Source: Anthropogastromicrobium sp052273485 (GTDB taxonomy: Bacteria; Bacillota; Clostridia; Lachnospirales; Lachnospiraceae). Taken from it: 64,000 bases of DNA. Every line of letters begins with the position of its first letter. Within the stretch, counting starts at the first letter, position 1. Shown here piece after piece: positions 27,520 through 36,667 of this stretch. The position numbers and the translations under genes are program-made. Location of the stretch: the NCBI GenBank assembly GCA_052273485.1, contig DAVZID010000010.1:5041-69040 (forward strand). The letters are read 5' to 3'. The notes below the pieces were generated by a model that made no database searches, was not told the origin of the DNA, and saw only the letters and a program-made list of their open reading frames with translations.

Positions 27520-28458
27520 ATGGCAAACAAAAATACGCCGGGTGTAGCAAAGAAGAAGGTTAATTGGAAAACGTACCTGAGAAATACCTGGCAGCTGTAT
27601 GTGATGATGCTGATTCCAGTAATCTGGCTGATCTGCTTTAAGTATAAGCCAATGCTGTACATCATCGTAGCATTCAAAAAGTACAACATTTTCAAAGGAA
27701 TTTGGGAGTCTCCGTGGGTAGGATTTAAATATTTTAAGGAGGCATTCGGATCAAGTGAGTTCTGGTTTGCAGTAAAGAATACCTTGATCTTAAATATCGG
27801 TGATTTGCTCATCGGCTTCCCGTTCCCGATTTTCCTTGCACTGTTCTTAAACGAGTTAAGAAGCACTGGCATCCGCAAGATGACTCAGATCATTTTGTAT
27901 CTGCCAAACTTCCTTTCTTGGGTTATTATTGCAGGTATCAGCACTCAGCTGTTCGCTGCAAACGGTCTGTTAAATGAAATTCTTGGTATCTTTGGAGCAC
28001 CAACCGTTCCGTTTTTAACAAACACCATCTGGTGGCGTGTGATTTACTGGGTAATGGGTATCTGGCAGTCCGCTGGTTATTCCTTAATCATTTACCTGGC
28101 AGCACTGATGGGAACCGACCCGTCACAGAGCGAGGCCGCTTACCTCGATGGTGCAACCAGATTACAGCGTATCTGGTACGTAACCATTCCTCAGATTATG
28201 CCGACCATCTCCACACTGCTTATCATGCAGCTTGGTAAGGTCATCAATATCGCCTTCGATCGTCCTTACATGATGAGTAACATGATGGTAAAGGATGCAT
28301 CAAATGTACTTAGTGTATATGTATACGAAGTTGGTATCGGTAAGGGACGTTTCGACTACGCAACCGCAGTTGGTTTGTTCCAGTCTATAATCGGTATCGC
28401 AATGGTACTTGTTTTCGATAAGATCGCTAAGAAAATGGGACAGGGAGGTATCATGTAA
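27520..28458 (+). CDS. ABC transporter permease, LplB type
   Basis: 312 residues with six predicted membrane helices and the binding-protein-dependent permease signature (EAAYLDGATRLQRIWYVTIPQIMPT, about 205-230), which contacts the ATPase. A basic cytoplasmic N-terminus precedes the first helix, as in LplB-type sugar permeases. It pairs with the next gene as heterodimer. The ATG follows ATAGGAGGGC. The stop overlaps the next start (TAATG), so translation is coupled. No ATP-binding subunit is encoded nearby; systems of this type commonly use a shared MsmK/UgpC-like ATPase encoded elsewhere. Confidence 0.95.
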   Translation: MANKNTPGVAKKKVNWKTYLRNTWQLYVMMLIPVIWLICFKYKPMLYIIVAFKKYNIFKGIWESPWVGFKYFKEAFGSSEFWFAVKNTLILNIGDLLIGFPFPIFLALFLNELRSTGIRKMTQIILYLPNFLSWVIIAGISTQLFAANGLLNEILGIFGAPTVPFLTNTIWWRVIYWVMGIWQSAGYSLIIYLAALMGTDPSQSEAAYLDGATRLQRIWYVTIPQIMPTISTLLIMQLGKVINIAFDRPYMMSNMMVKDASNVLSVYVYEVGIGKGRFDYATAVGLFQSIIGIAMVLVFDKIAKKMGQGGIM

Positions 28459-29324
28459 TGGGCGGATTAAAAACAAAAGAAGATCGCCGTTTTCAGACGT
28501 TCTGGGTTATCTTTTTTATCTTAATCAGTGTGATTGCAATTATTCCGGTACTTCGTGTAATCTCCATTTCATTCTCGAGCCGTGATGCAATCAATAAGGG
28601 ACAGGTATTCATCTTCCCAATCGGACTTAATGTAGATGCTTATGCAAAGGCATTAAAGAGTGGTACATTTATAAGCTCTTTTGGATATTCCATCGTTTTG
28701 ATGGTAGTTGTAACTGCAGTTGATATGATTATGACCATCCTTCTCGCATACCCGCTTTCCAGAAAGGGTCTGAAGGGAACAAAGATTGTCAATCTGTTCT
28801 GTGTTATTACAATGTATTTAAATCTTGGTACGATCCCAAACTACTTAAATATCAAGTCCTTCGGTATGATTGATACCGTATGGGCATTGATTATTCCAGG
28901 TGCATTAAGCGTTTACAATATGATCATCATGCGTACTGCATTTGCAAGTATTGATGATTCTCTTTACGAGGCAGCTCGTATCGATGGATGCAGCGAGTTC
29001 AAGATCATGTATCGTATCGCAATTCCGCTTTGCGTACCGACGATCGCAACTCTTTGTCTGTTCTACGCAGTCGGTCGTTGGAATGGTATCGATGATCAGC
29101 TGTACTATGTACAGAAGACCGGCCTGCATACTGTTCAGATGGCATTAAAGCAGATGATCGAGGCGGTAAATGTCAGTGCAGAGGAGAGTGGTACCACTCA
29201 GCTAGTAGCAGAGAATATTAAGGCAGCAAGTATTACACTGTCTATGACTCCAATGTTAGTTGTCTATCCGTTCATCCAGAAGTTCTTCACTCAGGGTATT
29301 ATGCTGGGTGCAGTCAAGGGTTGA
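28458..29324 (+). CDS. ABC transporter permease, YtcP type
   Basis: 288 residues, six predicted helices, and the ATPase-contact signature YEAARIDGCSEFKIMYRIAIPLCVPT (shown in part; about residues 172-196). It is the second half of the sugar permease with the preceding gene. It overlaps that gene by one base. Together with the solute-binding protein downstream it should import oligosaccharides released by secreted enzymes. Confidence 0.95.
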   Translation: MGGLKTKEDRRFQTFWVIFFILISVIAIIPVLRVISISFSSRDAINKGQVFIFPIGLNVDAYAKALKSGTFISSFGYSIVLMVVVTAVDMIMTILLAYPLSRKGLKGTKIVNLFCVITMYLNLGTIPNYLNIKSFGMIDTVWALIIPGALSVYNMIIMRTAFASIDDSLYEAARIDGCSEFKIMYRIAIPLCVPTIATLCLFYAVGRWNGIDDQLYYVQKTGLHTVQMALKQMIEAVNVSAEESGTTQLVAENIKAASITLSMTPMLVVYPFIQKFFTQGIMLGAVKG

Positions 29325-29418
29325 TTGTTTGTTCCAAACATGTTATTCTATAAGAAGTAGTTTATCGTAAAGGTTTTGCAGTAAATTTTTATTGTGAGTG
29401 TTTTAGTGAATGTCTGTG

Positions 29419-29440
29419 CTGTCTGGTCTTTACCAGACAG
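29419..29440 (+). other. Perfect 9-bp hairpin before the solute-binding protein gene
   Basis: CTGTCTGGT (29419-29427), loop CTTT, ACCAGACAG (29432-29440). No T-run follows directly, so it is more likely an mRNA-stabilising or processing hairpin that lets the binding protein be made in excess over the permeases than a terminator. Confidence 0.7.
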
Positions 29441-29479
29441 GCAGTGACATCATAGAAAATTTTTTAGGAGGAGTTTATA

Positions 29480-31009
29480 ATGAGAAAGATGAGAAAATCA
29501 GCTGCAGTAGCTCTTACCGCAGCAATGGCAATGACCAGCATGGGCGTGATTCCGGCAATGGCAGATGATACCACTACCATCCGTGTTATGGTTTGGGACC
29601 GTGGTGATGCTCCGCAGGGTATGACTGTTGAGGAGAACAAGATGAGCGAGTGGATCAACGAGCAGGTTGCAGATCTTGGTCTGCAGGTTGAGTTCGTAGC
29701 CGTTCCGAGATCTACCAGTGAGGATGTCCTAACTACTATGATGACTGGTGGAAATGCACCGGATATCATTTTCTCCTATGATCAGAACGTATTCTTAAAC
29801 TATGCAAGTCTGGGTGGTCTGGCTGATCTGACTGACGCTTATGAGAACATTGGAACTACCATTCAGGAGCAGTCTGGTGATATCCAGAGCATGGGTCTGT
29901 ATGATGGCTCTCAGTACGCAATCCTTTCCAAGAGAGGAACAGAGAATCCGCGTCACACCGCTTACATCCGTAAGGACATTCTGGATGAGATGGGACTTGA
30001 GGTTCCGACCACAAAGCAGGAGTTAATCGATGACCTGTACGCAATCCATGAGAAGTATCCGGATATGATTCCGTGGAGCATGAGTGGACGTCAGGATACT
30101 GAGAAGATGTATTTGAACTTCGTAGGTTCCTATGTAACCTTCGAGGACGAGAAGGATGAGTACGTTTACAGCGAGAACTACATCGTAGCTCATGATGGCG
30201 CAATCGACGGTATCAAGGAAATGAACCAGCTGTACAACGATGGCATCATCGTTCAGGATTTCGCTACTGATACCGATGAGTCCGTACATAAGTCCAACAT
30301 CGCAGCAGGTAAGGTTGCATTCTTCTTAGATGATAACTCCACTCAGTGGGATAACATCCACACGCTGAACAACGATCTTAAAAAGACCTCCTTTGTTCCG
30401 GTTGAGTGCTTCACTCAGGAGAACGGAGATATCCGTAACGTATACGAGCAGATGTATGGTATGTGGATCATGGTTCCGGCAGCAAGCGAGGATAAGGTTG
30501 ATGCGTGCATGACTTATCTGAACTGGTTAGCAGATCCAGAAAATGCTGAGAACGTAGCTTACACACCAGAGCATGAGACCAGCGAGAATGGTGTTCCGGT
30601 TGGATTTACTGCTGATGAGTTAAGCTCCATGGGTTACAAGGGAACTCTGGATGACTACAACATTGTAAATAAGCATTTCGCATTCCAGGAAGATGAGGCT
30701 GGTATTGTTGAGAGTGCTATGGGTAAGGATCCGATCGACTCCAAGGAGTGGTACGAGAACTTCTATGAGACCGTTGCAATTGGCAAGTATCGTTATCCGG
30801 TATTCTCCACCAATGCAGAGGCTGAGAATGAGTATGGTACTCAGATCCGTTCTGACCTGATCGAGTATGTTTACAGACTGATCAGCTGCTCACCAGATGA
30901 ATTTGATTCCTTAGAGCAGCAGTTAAGAAGCGATATGGAGAACGCAGGTCTGAATGACATCATCGAGGGAAGAAGCGCTCTGTACGATGAGCTGTCTGCA
31001 GCAGAATAA
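29480..31009 (+). CDS. Extracellular sugar-binding protein of the ABC transporter, without lipobox
   Basis: 509 residues, family 1 solute-binding protein fold (TTIRVMVWDRGD start, TMMTGGNAPDIIFSYD, DPENAENVAYTPEH). The signal peptide (about 1-28, ending IPAMA-DD) has a signal-peptidase I site and contains no cysteine, so the protein cannot be lipid-anchored in the usual way. In Gram-positive bacteria such binding proteins are normally lipoproteins; this one may be released, or held by the permease or wall. The ATG follows TAGGAGGAG. It ends the transporter operon. Confidence 0.93.
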   Translation: MRKMRKSAAVALTAAMAMTSMGVIPAMADDTTTIRVMVWDRGDAPQGMTVEENKMSEWINEQVADLGLQVEFVAVPRSTSEDVLTTMMTGGNAPDIIFSYDQNVFLNYASLGGLADLTDAYENIGTTIQEQSGDIQSMGLYDGSQYAILSKRGTENPRHTAYIRKDILDEMGLEVPTTKQELIDDLYAIHEKYPDMIPWSMSGRQDTEKMYLNFVGSYVTFEDEKDEYVYSENYIVAHDGAIDGIKEMNQLYNDGIIVQDFATDTDESVHKSNIAAGKVAFFLDDNSTQWDNIHTLNNDLKKTSFVPVECFTQENGDIRNVYEQMYGMWIMVPAASEDKVDACMTYLNWLADPENAENVAYTPEHETSENGVPVGFTADELSSMGYKGTLDDYNIVNKHFAFQEDEAGIVESAMGKDPIDSKEWYENFYETVAIGKYRYPVFSTNAEAENEYGTQIRSDLIEYVYRLISCSPDEFDSLEQQLRSDMENAGLNDIIEGRSALYDELSAAE

Positions 31010-31067
31010 GCAGAAATACAAATAGTATGCAATAAGCATACAAACGCAATCGAATAAAGGATACAGA

Positions 31068-31098
31068 AAGCGGGGGCTTACACGGCTCCCGCTTTTTT
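31068..31098 (+). terminator. Terminator of the ABC transporter operon
   Basis: AAGCGGGGGC pairs with GCTCCCGCTT (one G-U), six-base loop, followed by six T. Confidence 0.9.
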
Positions 31099-31116
31099 AA
31101 ATTAAGGAGTGACAAA

Positions 31117-31881
31117 ATGATAGCAGTAATCAGTGACGTGCATTTTCCGTCCAATGCAGAACGACAGAAGACCATGGAGGCAGGACTGAAAGCGCTTTCT
31201 GGTATTCGTGCGCTTTTTATCTGTGGCGATTTTACCGACAACCGCAAAGACACACAGCCAGGGGAAGCAATGAAGCTGCCAGAATATATAAAAGGACTGC
31301 CATATCCAGTTTTCTTTATTGACGGAAATCATGAGGATTACGAGGTATTAAAGAGGCTTCCTTCTATTAGTGAAGCAGAACGAGAGACACTTTTACAAAA
31401 TGTTGGATGCAGCGTAGATGCAAAGATGACAAAAAAAGCAGCGGACGGCATCTATTATGTAAAAAGAGGAAGCGCGTGTAAAATTGACGGATTTTCCATG
31501 TTACTGATTGGTGGAAGCACGACAGGACCGGGATATAAGAAAAATCATCCCGATATTTGGCAGCCCGATGAGGATTTGACGAAGGAAGATGAGCAGCATA
31601 TCGAGGCAGCGTTGGCAAAAAATCACAATACATTTAATCTTGTCTTTACGCACACCGTACCAGAGTGCATGGTGAAAGCGTGGTTTCCAGATAAAGATCG
31701 TTCTGTGACAAATGAGATTTTAGAACGCGTATGGCATTCGATTTCGTATCAGCATTGGATGTTTGGCCATTTTCATGAGGATACGGATTACCCGGAGCAT
31801 ATGCACTGTCTATATAACGATGTGATGCTTCTTGAGGCATTAAAGGACGGTGGCATCCGTGCAGAACGAAGAAAGCTTTAA
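31117..31881 (+). CDS. Calcineurin-like metallophosphoesterase
   Basis: 254 residues, cytoplasmic. The five blocks of the fold are visible: SDVHFP (7-12), GDFTDN (about 37), GNHED (about 71), FTHTVPE (about 177) and GHFHEDTD (about 214). These supply the two-metal centre. The substrate is not predictable; inside a carbohydrate region it may act on a sugar phosphate or nucleotide. The start follows TTAAGGAG. It lies between a terminator and the next hydrolase gene, in the same direction as both. Confidence 0.88.
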   Translation: MIAVISDVHFPSNAERQKTMEAGLKALSGIRALFICGDFTDNRKDTQPGEAMKLPEYIKGLPYPVFFIDGNHEDYEVLKRLPSISEAERETLLQNVGCSVDAKMTKKAADGIYYVKRGSACKIDGFSMLLIGGSTTGPGYKKNHPDIWQPDEDLTKEDEQHIEAALAKNHNTFNLVFTHTVPECMVKAWFPDKDRSVTNEILERVWHSISYQHWMFGHFHEDTDYPEHMHCLYNDVMLLEALKDGGIRAERRKL

Positions 31882-31971
31882 AACATTTTGAATTTGAAAG
31901 AAAAAACAAAAAAGGGTGGGGTAAAAAAATAGAACATTTGAAAATAAAAGAAAAAGGGGCGAAAGCAAACG

Positions 31972-32688
31972 ATGAGAAATTATGAGATAAAGACAGACCT
32001 TCACACACATACCCTCGCAAGCACCCACGCGTACAGCACATTAGAGGAAAACTGCCGCGGTGCGTTTGAGAATGGGCTAGAGGGTATCAATATGAGTGAT
32101 CATGGTCCGGCAATGCCAGATGCACCGTACGAGGGCCATTTTTCCAATATGAGAATTCTACCGGAGTACATTCACGGCATCAAAGTGTGGAAGGGCGCCG
32201 AGGCCAATATCCTAGATTATGAGGGTCATATTGATCTGTCCGAGCATACCTTAGGACGCCTTGAGTGCATTGTGGCATCGTTCCACGAGCAGACCTTCAA
32301 GGCAGGAACAATCGAGGAGCATACAAATGCGTACATGCAGGCGTTAAAAAATCCGAAAATTCATATTTTGGGACACAGCGGCACCGCACAGTATCCATAT
32401 GATCACGATACCGTTATTAAGGAGGCAGGCCGACTGGGAAAGGCAATCGAGTTAAACGAGGCTACCTTCCATGTAAGACCATCCTCCATTGTGAATTGTC
32501 GTGAAATCATTGCAAAATGCAAGAAGTATGGCACCTTTATCAGCGTTGATTCCGATGCTCATTTTAGTAGCTTTGTTGGCGTATATGACTGTGCAAGAAA
32601 ACTTCTTGATGAGCTTGATTTCCCGCAGGAGCTGATCATTAACCGAAACGCCGAAACCGTAAGCAAGTGGTTAAAGGAACTTGCTTAA
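31972..32688 (+). CDS. PHP-domain phosphatase, YcdX-like
   Basis: 238 residues. The trinuclear metal site of the PHP fold is seen as DLHTHTLAS near residue 8, MSDHGPAMPDAP near 38, GAEAN near 73, ILGHSG near 133 and SVDSDAHFSSFVG near 185. YcdX-type proteins hydrolyse phosphate monoesters; the physiological substrate is not established. The ATG follows AAAAAGGGGCG. Its last four bases overlap the end of the convergent AraC-family gene. Confidence 0.88.
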   Translation: MRNYEIKTDLHTHTLASTHAYSTLEENCRGAFENGLEGINMSDHGPAMPDAPYEGHFSNMRILPEYIHGIKVWKGAEANILDYEGHIDLSEHTLGRLECIVASFHEQTFKAGTIEEHTNAYMQALKNPKIHILGHSGTAQYPYDHDTVIKEAGRLGKAIELNEATFHVRPSSIVNCREIIAKCKKYGTFISVDSDAHFSSFVGVYDCARKLLDELDFPQELIINRNAETVSKWLKELA

Positions 32689-33611
32689 AAATCTACATTT
32701 GACTGCTGGCTCGTGATTGTTGTGGAGCTGGCGCGCATCGCAGATGGGGATTGCCCATAGGTTTGACGAAAGATTCGGTTAAATTGTGAGAAGCTCTGAA
32801 AACCACAGGACTGTGCGATGTCCGAGATTGGGTGATTGGTCGATAACAGCAAATCTCGGGCACGAGTGATGCGTACCTGTTGGATGTAGCTGATTAACGT
32901 AAAGCCAGTCACCTTTTTAAATTGGTGGGACAGATAGCAGGAGCTTAAGAAAAATTGCTCTGCCAGTGAGTCAAGTGATAATTCCTCCTCATAGTGATTG
33001 TGAATGTAATAAGCGATGCTGTAAATTTTTTGTGTCGCCGAGTTGCCGGACGGCTTGTTTGAATACAAATTTTTGCCTTGATTTTGTCGGATGGCATACA
33101 AAAACTGGATAAACATCGAGTGAATCAAAAGGCGCTGCTCTGGATGACCTAGATAGTCATGATTTCGTGAGAATGTATAAATTTCATCTAAAATGCCCAG
33201 AATGTGTCTTCGTATTTCCTCTGGAAAGCGAAAAATCGGAGTCTGGGTATTAAAAATTGAAAGAAGGGGCAGATAATAATCAGCCATGCCAAAAAGCTCC
33301 TTCGGATACCAAAAGGAAATAATTAAACGTTTGCTTGGCGGACCAGCCGGATATTCGGTGCGATGAAGCACAGTTGGAGGAAGCAGCACGATATCGCCCT
33401 CCTCGAGTGAGTACGGCACACCCTCAATGAAATGAGTCGCGTCAGGGGAGAGCGGAATCATGATTTCATGGAAACGATGCGAATGCTGAAACTCCATGTT
33501 GATCTGCTTGTAGCGTTCGCCATAGTCAAAATAGTAATAAAGCGAGATATCGCTGTCATTTATAATGATGCTATAATTGCGCTGATATTTCAGTTGAAGC
33601 GGATGATCCAT
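32685..33611 (-). CDS. AraC-family transcriptional regulator
   Basis: 308 residues. An N-terminal cupin-like sensor domain (about 15-150; HSHRFHEIMIPL, YSLEEGDIVLLPP) precedes two helix-turn-helix motifs: LSLDSLAEQFFLSSCYLSHQFKKVTG (shown in part) and ISDIAQSCGFQSFSQFNRIFRQTYG at the C-terminus. This layout is typical of sugar-responsive activators. ATG 33611 is chosen because GGAGG lies six bases upstream; a TTG 12 bases earlier is poorer. It is divergent from the GH105 gene, whose upstream region carries direct repeats spaced 21 bases apart, the expected geometry for an AraC-type operator. Confidence 0.92.
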   Translation of the reverse strand: MDHPLQLKYQRNYSIIINDSDISLYYYFDYGERYKQINMEFQHSHRFHEIMIPLSPDATHFIEGVPYSLEEGDIVLLPPTVLHRTEYPAGPPSKRLIISFWYPKELFGMADYYLPLLSIFNTQTPIFRFPEEIRRHILGILDEIYTFSRNHDYLGHPEQRLLIHSMFIQFLYAIRQNQGKNLYSNKPSGNSATQKIYSIAYYIHNHYEEELSLDSLAEQFFLSSCYLSHQFKKVTGFTLISYIQQVRITRARDLLLSTNHPISDIAQSCGFQSFSQFNRIFRQTYGQSPSAMRASSTTITSQQSNVDF

Positions 33612-33750
33612 TGAAACCTCCAAAGAACAGTAATAGTTTGATAGATAGTCTCAGTATACTGATTCACAGCAAAATATGCAAGGAATATTGAAAAAGAAAA
33701 CAAATTTTAAATAGATATTTTGAACTTCATTTTGTATACTGAACATAAAG

Positions 33751-33806
33751 TGTAACAGTTTGTGCATCGTATGTAACAGTTTACATGAAAAATGCAAACG
33801 GTTGCG
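33751..33806 (+). promoter_or_regulatory. Candidate AraC-type operator and catabolite-response element
   Basis: TGTAACAGTTT occurs at 33751-33761 and again at 33772-33782, exactly 21 bases apart, so both lie on the same face of the helix. Ten bases further ATGCAAACGGTTGCG (33792-33806) matches the cre consensus WTGNAANCGNWNNCW at all but the last position. Both lie between the araC-like gene and GH105. This suggests induction by the neighbouring AraC protein and CcpA-type repression. I could not place a convincing promoter. Confidence 0.6.
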
Positions 33807-33851
33807 TTGCACTAGCGGACTGCACCATAAAAAAAGAAAAGGAGCGGGAAA

Positions 33852-34952
33852 ATGGAAAATGTAACAGCAGCTCAGGTAAAGGATGCCTTAGAGCGTGTGA
33901 TCGCAAGCTTTCAGACTGTATTGTATGAGGATGACGAGCAGTTTTTAGAGAATATGAAGACCAAGAATCTGGAGGGCGATGATATCCGCAGATACCAGCA
34001 TTGGGAGTGGACACAGGGTGTCGGCCTATATGGATTCTGGCGTCTGTTTGAGGCAACCAAGAAGCCAGAGTATCTGGACATCTTAAAACGTTTTTATGAG
34101 AAGCAGATGGAGATTGGTCTTCCGGGAAAGAATATCAACACGGTAACGCCTCTTCTTGCAATGTCCTACTATGCAGAGTACACTAAGAATGAGGAATATC
34201 TGGCAATCTGTGACGAGTGGGCAGAGAGCATCATGCACGACTTTGTTCGTACTGAGGAGGGTGGTCTTCAGCATAAGACCTCTGATTCGATGAACAATGG
34301 CGAGCTGTGGGACGATACCTTGTTTATGACCGTACTGTTTTTAGCAAACATGGGACGTATCCGTGGCAAGAAGGAGTATGTTGAGGAGGCACAGTATCAG
34401 TTCCTTCTTCATGTAAAGTATCTGACTGACAAGAAGACTGGCATGTGGTTCCATGGTTGGACCTTCGATGGTCACCATAACTTTGCAGAGGCACTGTGGG
34501 GCAGAGGAAACTGCTGGATTACTATGGCAATTCCGGAGTTCCTTGATATGGTAGAGTGCCCGGCAGCAATTCGTCGTTTCCTCGAGGAGTCTGAGCGCGC
34601 TCAGGTCAACGCACTGATGCGTTTCCAGGATCAGTCTGGTATGTGGCATACCTTAGTAGATGATCCGACCTCCTATGTAGAGGCAAGTGCTACCTGTGGT
34701 TTTGCGTATGGCATTTTACGTGCTGTTGATCTTGGTATCGTTGATAAGTCCTGTGCAGATTCTGCAATGAAGGCACTCGCACCGATCTTAAAGTGTGTCA
34801 ACAAAGAGGGCAAGGTAGAGCAGGTATCTTACGGTACTCCGATGGGAAGAGAGAGTAAGGATTTCTACAAGCAGATCGAGCTGATTCCAATGCCATATGG
34901 TCAGGCGCTTGCAATTCTGTTCTTTATGGAAGCACTGAAGCTTTGCAAATAA
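33852..34952 (+). CDS. GH105/GH88-type unsaturated glucuronyl/galacturonyl hydrolase
   Basis: 366 residues, (alpha/alpha)6 barrel without signal peptide. Family-typical segments are HWEWTQGVGLYGFWRL (about 47-62), GELWDDTLFMTVLFLA (about 154-170; the Asp pair includes the expected catalytic acid) and GHHNFAEALWGRGNCW (about 211-226). Enzymes of this type remove the unsaturated uronic acid from the non-reducing end of disaccharides made by pectate or rhamnogalacturonan lyases, by hydration. The ATG follows AAAGGAGCGGG. It leads a two-gene unit with the 556-residue protein. Confidence 0.92.
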   Translation: MENVTAAQVKDALERVIASFQTVLYEDDEQFLENMKTKNLEGDDIRRYQHWEWTQGVGLYGFWRLFEATKKPEYLDILKRFYEKQMEIGLPGKNINTVTPLLAMSYYAEYTKNEEYLAICDEWAESIMHDFVRTEEGGLQHKTSDSMNNGELWDDTLFMTVLFLANMGRIRGKKEYVEEAQYQFLLHVKYLTDKKTGMWFHGWTFDGHHNFAEALWGRGNCWITMAIPEFLDMVECPAAIRRFLEESERAQVNALMRFQDQSGMWHTLVDDPTSYVEASATCGFAYGILRAVDLGIVDKSCADSAMKALAPILKCVNKEGKVEQVSYGTPMGRESKDFYKQIELIPMPYGQALAILFFMEALKLCK

Positions 34953-34987
34953 GAAAAACAACTGAAAAACAGTTGGGGGAGTAAACA

Positions 34988-36658
34988 ATGAAGCGTTATA
35001 TTGATTATCTGATTCGCAGCGAGGAACATCGTGTCGATGAGATGCTGTTTTTGCAGATTAAGGATAAGAACGATTTGTGCTATGGACTGATGCGCGGAGA
35101 CGTGATTGAGGCAAAGCCAACGATCTATATGATGGCAACGGCACTGGCATTATATTTAAACAGCAGAAGCCGCTATTATAAGAGCGAGAAGCTGATGGAG
35201 GCACTGCAGCTAGCAGCGGACGGCGTGGCTCGTGTTCAGAGAGAAAGTGGCTACATTGATTATCCGTGCTGCAATTTCTTCTCCGCACCAGATACCAGCT
35301 TTTGCTATAAGAGATTAAACGATGGCTATCGCCTGATGAAGAAGTATCAGGATGTGGCCGATACCACACTTCTTCAGAAAAAGTATCTTGCAATTATGAG
35401 AAAGGCAGCCGAGGCGATTCGTGACGGTGGTTTCCATACACCAAATCATCGCTGGGGAATCTGTGCCGCACTGATGCAGGCAGCCAAGCTGTTTGCAGAT
35501 GATACAGAGTTTGCAAAGAGTCTGATGGATCGCACGGTTTTGTATCTTCAGGAGGGCATTGATGGCAACTCCGAGGGTGAGTATGCAGAGCGTTCCACTG
35601 GAAACTACAATGCCGTTGTCAACAATGCGATGATGGCAATGTACCAGTGCTCAAAGGATGTGAAGTATTTAGGCTATGTGGAGCGCAATTTAAACATGAT
35701 GCTCTACTACATCGAGCCAAATGATATGGTATTCACACAGAACTCGACCCGTCAGGATCAGGGCGAAGAAATTTTTATGGACAAGTATTTGTATCAGTAT
35801 ATGTATCTGATTGCATATGATGGAACAGATGGCTTTATCAAGCTGACACCAGAGGAACATGCACGTTTTGATGGTGCTGCACATCAGATTATAAAGGGCT
35901 GTGCTGAGACTGGACGTCAGGCACCAAACTGTCTGCATCTTCTGATGATCTATGATAAGACACTTGATTACACATTTGAAAATTGTGGTTTCTTGAAGAC
36001 TTACCGCAAGCTTTTCAAAGAAGCTGGTGTACTTCGTGTGAAGAAAGAAAATTATTCCTACACTGTTATGAAGAATCGAAGTGCCTTTTTGTACTTTAAT
36101 GTAAATGGTTTGGAAGCATATTTAAAGATTGGCGAAAGCTACTGTGAGATTCGTAATTTTGTTCCAGATGAGATGGATATACAGGAAGGAAAGACAGTTC
36201 TTTCACACACAGCAAGAGGCTGGTATTATCTGCCATGGAAGGAAAAGCAAAATACAAGCGACTGGTGGCAGATGGATCATAAAAAGCGTGATTTGATGAT
36301 CACGAGTGATTTGCATACACAGGTTGTCATCACCGAAAAGGAAGATGGCCTTGAGATCAGCGTCGATACCGAAGGCCTTGAGAGACTGCCGCTTCGTATG
36401 GAACTGTGCGTTCCGGCGGAGGCAACTCTTGAGAATGATCATTTTTGCATGGAAACCGTTGCTGGAAAGTCGATGGTGCTGTCCGATGATTATGTGACCA
36501 TGACAAAGGGACTGACTAGCATTGAGTTTGGACCGGGTGCATGCGAGCATCATTTTAAGGGACATTATTCTGGCGAGGAAGTCAATGCGGACGGATATAC
36601 CATTTACTGCAATACCTATACGCCAACGAAGAGAGTTTATACACTGAAAGTAAAGTAA
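34988..36658 (+). CDS. Toroid-fold protein, possible polysaccharide lyase or hydrolase, unassigned
   Basis: 556 residues, cytoplasmic. The N-terminal 350 residues are repeated helices typical of an (alpha/alpha) toroid; conserved-looking polar clusters are HTPNHRWG (about 145-152), GNSEGEYAERSTGNYN (about 195-210) and QNSTRQDQGEE. The C-terminal 200 residues are beta-rich (FLYFNVNGLEAYLKIG, GWYYLPWK). Toroid plus beta-sandwich is the layout of heparinase II/III-like and related lyases, and the Asn-His and Tyr clusters would fit a lyase site. I cannot assign a family. It follows GH105 by 35 bases with GGGGGAG as ribosome site, so it should act in the same uronic-acid pathway. Confidence 0.7.
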   Translation: MKRYIDYLIRSEEHRVDEMLFLQIKDKNDLCYGLMRGDVIEAKPTIYMMATALALYLNSRSRYYKSEKLMEALQLAADGVARVQRESGYIDYPCCNFFSAPDTSFCYKRLNDGYRLMKKYQDVADTTLLQKKYLAIMRKAAEAIRDGGFHTPNHRWGICAALMQAAKLFADDTEFAKSLMDRTVLYLQEGIDGNSEGEYAERSTGNYNAVVNNAMMAMYQCSKDVKYLGYVERNLNMMLYYIEPNDMVFTQNSTRQDQGEEIFMDKYLYQYMYLIAYDGTDGFIKLTPEEHARFDGAAHQIIKGCAETGRQAPNCLHLLMIYDKTLDYTFENCGFLKTYRKLFKEAGVLRVKKENYSYTVMKNRSAFLYFNVNGLEAYLKIGESYCEIRNFVPDEMDIQEGKTVLSHTARGWYYLPWKEKQNTSDWWQMDHKKRDLMITSDLHTQVVITEKEDGLEISVDTEGLERLPLRMELCVPAEATLENDHFCMETVAGKSMVLSDDYVTMTKGLTSIEFGPGACEHHFKGHYSGEEVNADGYTIYCNTYTPTKRVYTLKVK

Positions 36659-36667
36659 TCATGTGCA

